A stretch of 47,166 nucleotides of DNA from Psilocybe azurescens. Its lineage: Eukaryota > Basidiomycota > Agaricomycetes > Agaricales > Agrocybaceae. This document shows, one piece after another, positions 45,748-47,166 of this stretch (positions are counted from its first letter, which is position 1; the number at the start of each line of letters is the position of its first letter). The stretch covers positions 1 to 47,166 of the forward strand of contig JAJIRX010000907.1 of assembly GCA_023853785.1 (NCBI GenBank), read 5' to 3'. The translations under genes were made by a program, and so were the position numbers. A model generated the notes under the pieces. It worked only from the letters and a program-made list of their open reading frames with translations. It made no database searches and was not told where the DNA came from.

Positions 45748-46828
45748 ATGCAAAAAAGCCATGCACGACATTCAGACAGACTCTCATGATATGTTCAGAT
45801 CCGTAGGTACGCCGTCATCTCGCATCGACCATCATACATCGGCGGTATTTAATGATCGGCACCGACCAGATATTCAGCCGACTTTACACATTGATGCCGA
45901 GCCAATCGCTACTCGGACGCTGTTTCTTCTCGGGAGTATGGCAGCATTCCTGCAGGGTTCATGCAGTTGATCGGGCCCGATAATGAGAAGATTTACGTAC
46001 CGAATTCCTGGTTTCTGCCACCAGAAAAGAATTCATTAATGCGCACCAACAAGATCATCTACGGCTGGAGACTCAACCTGGTGGGGTAAATACCTTTCGT
46101 TGCACTCATAACTATTCTTCCAGCTGTGAACGGCTGACTAGCTGATTGCATCGGTGCCGATATATTGTCGGCCGCGACGCTGCCATACACAGCGGGCCCG
46201 ATTTATCTCCGAAGTCGGTGGCCGTGTAAACATATCGCCCCGATTTCCCAGATATCTGTTCCTGCTCTTTTTATGTTTGAATATCAGGTCTCTGAAAGCT
46301 TGTAGAGATCAATATGATGCGATAGCTATATATTGACCTACATAATTTGAGGCTGATTTGACTCGGTATCGTGTGGCGGCTGCAGTTACGGGCCGATTTA
46401 ATCTGCCGCCCTTCTGTGCTGCCTACATACCATTTATCATTCGTTTTCATTGTCTCGCTTTAGAATCCAAACTCACTCAATCCTCAGTCAGGAAACAGTA
46501 CTGGACGGGATTTTGTTATTCTCGGTGACACAGTTTTGGTCCCTGCCGATCCTGTAAGCATGACTTTATTTATGTTGAACACTATTTAATTTATGGATAA
46601 TAGCATTTGACCGAGCGAGCTACTACAAATACATACTGAGGTCAATTATCTTCGTGAAACCCTCGGTATATCCTACAAAGACGCTAGCCATCGGCTTTAC
46701 ATGGCAGAATGGGAGAAGCTTAGAGCAAGTGATGGAGCTCAAAAGCCTTCAAGAATTTCAATGATCGAACTATCGATGCAATTGGGAAGTTTGATAAAGA
46801 GTTAATGGCACTATCGGATGATAGTTAA
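45748..46828 (+). CDS. Right-end conserved protein, KDZ2 copy
   Basis: Probable start at 45,748 (an A-run follows and the frame is uncertain), with 45,761 as an alternative. Conserved blocks are EKIYVPNSWFLPPEKNS with IIYGWRLNL (46,000-46,080), then after an intron VILGDTVLVPADP (46,515-46,555). A GTAAGC donor and an AATAG acceptor follow, then ELLQIHTEVNYLRETLGISY with KDASHRLYMAEWEKLRASD, and the end ALSDDS-stop at 46,828. The KDZ1 homologue shares the intron position and the GISYKD-x2-HRL core. One 2-bp difference after the acceptor and an early frame change leave doubt about integrity. The compact C-terminal core is predicted to be helical (inference). The function is unknown. Confidence 0.5.
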
Positions 46829-47036
46829 TCTGAATGCTGGCCGAGAAAAACCGAGTTGCAGCCTCAACGCTTAGAAGATACTCGCTGGCCTCCACATACG
46901 TAACTGAAGCCCCCCAAGCTGAAGTAATACAATAATTTATTTCATCTAGGTCGGCATGTGGCCGATATTTTCGTAGCCGACCTCACAATTTGAACAGCCA
47001 CAGGTGAAGTAAAGTATCAGTCGGCTCTGAGTCATT
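46829..47036. other. KDZ2 right subterminal region
   Basis: Non-coding DNA between the last gene and the right TIR. It contains several TCGGCA/GCCGA words (for example GTCGGCATGTGGCCGA) that could be subterminal transposase-binding sites. No gene was seen. Confidence 0.4.
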
Positions 47037-47166
47037 CATTTGTAAGTAATTCCCACCACACTAAAATGTACGTGGTTTCCATAGAATTCTATGGCCCCGT
47101 GTCACACGTATACATTGTGTGCGTTCTACGGCCCATGTCACTCGCTACAATGTAGCTGCCCTATGT
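47037..47166 (-). repeat. KDZ2 right terminal inverted repeat
   Basis: 130 bp, the inverted match of 27,766-27,896 with one 1-bp indel. It carries CCATAGAATTCTATGG at 47,079-47,094 and ends CTGCCCTATGT at the last base of the window. Confidence 0.95.

Larger units (their letters stand above)
27766..47166. mobile_element. KDZ2: large multi-gene KDZ transposon
   Basis: Near-identical inverted repeats of ~130 bp bound 19.4 kb; the right end coincides with the end of the window. After subtracting the copia insertion and its 5-bp duplication the element is about 13.9 kb. It encodes a full-length KDZ transposase and four other genes on both strands, with little spare DNA. KDZ transposases (Kyakuja-Dileera-Zisupton) are RNase-H-fold cut-and-paste enzymes abundant in basidiomycetes. 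CpG is well preserved and a TCGGNNCCGA-like word is frequent throughout. The target duplication cannot be read because the right flank lies outside the window. Confidence 0.88.

Noticed and set aside
27766..47166. A TET/JBP dioxygenase gene, as known to accompany some fungal KDZ elements
   Set aside because: I looked for an iron-binding H-x-D dioxygenase core in the KDZ2 genes and saw none.
27766..47166. Starship-type giant element with a tyrosine-recombinase captain
   Set aside because: KDZ2 has long TIRs and an RNase-H-fold KDZ transposase; no DUF3435 or tyrosine recombinase was recognised.

Overview
This is a repeat-rich stretch of a fungal genome, most likely an agaricomycete basidiomycete. 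The pointers are short-intron genes, the GTPase families typical of mushroom-forming fungi, a KDZ transposase with a CxC2-type cysteine cluster, a Tnp2/CACTA transposase, a Ty1/copia retrotransposon and a Tc1 relic. No species is claimed. All calls rest on reading translations, splice signals and repeats by eye.

Layout. 1-2,705: AT-rich DNA with a tRNA-like relic, a Tc1/mariner pseudogene between two fragments of a non-autonomous DNA element family (called E here), and a copia LTR scrap. 2,706-13,038: KDZ1, a decayed large transposon with long terminal inverted repeats (TIRs), inserted in an E element and itself carrying a 2.0 kb E element (9,441-11,459) flanked by a 9-bp direct repeat. 13,039-16,000: low-complexity DNA, weak exon-like ORFs and a ~67-bp minisatellite. 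16,031-20,989: the only ordinary host-gene island, with two multi-exon GTPase genes on the minus strand. 22,950-27,765: a broken Tnp2-type transposase whose middle is replaced by E elements. 27,766-47,166: KDZ2, a 19.4 kb transposon with near-identical ~130-bp TIRs that disrupts the Tnp2 pseudogene; a young 5.5 kb copia element sits near its left end.

KDZ2 is the centrepiece. Without the copia insertion it is about 13.9 kb and holds five compactly arranged genes: a KDZ transposase, an acidic protein with repeated Trp-Ser-Ser-Asp motifs, a conserved protein with a repetitive C-terminus, a Cys6 zinc-cluster/coiled-coil protein, and a small conserved protein ending at the right side. They form two divergent pairs with intergenic gaps of ~184 and ~213 bp. 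KDZ1 keeps homologues of the outer genes and the tail of the transposase but has lost the centre, so it looks like an internally rearranged, probably non-autonomous relative. Synteny inside matching TIRs argues that the accessory genes belong to the transposon and were not captured by chance.

Two genome-wide signals are visible. First, CpG is preserved in KDZ2 and in the GTPase island but strongly depleted in KDZ1 and most other repeats, with TCGG/CCGA motifs turned into TTGG/CCAA, as expected from cytosine-methylation decay. Second, many apparent frameshifts sit in short homopolymers, including the only two differences between the copia LTRs, so some 'pseudogene' breaks may be sequence errors.
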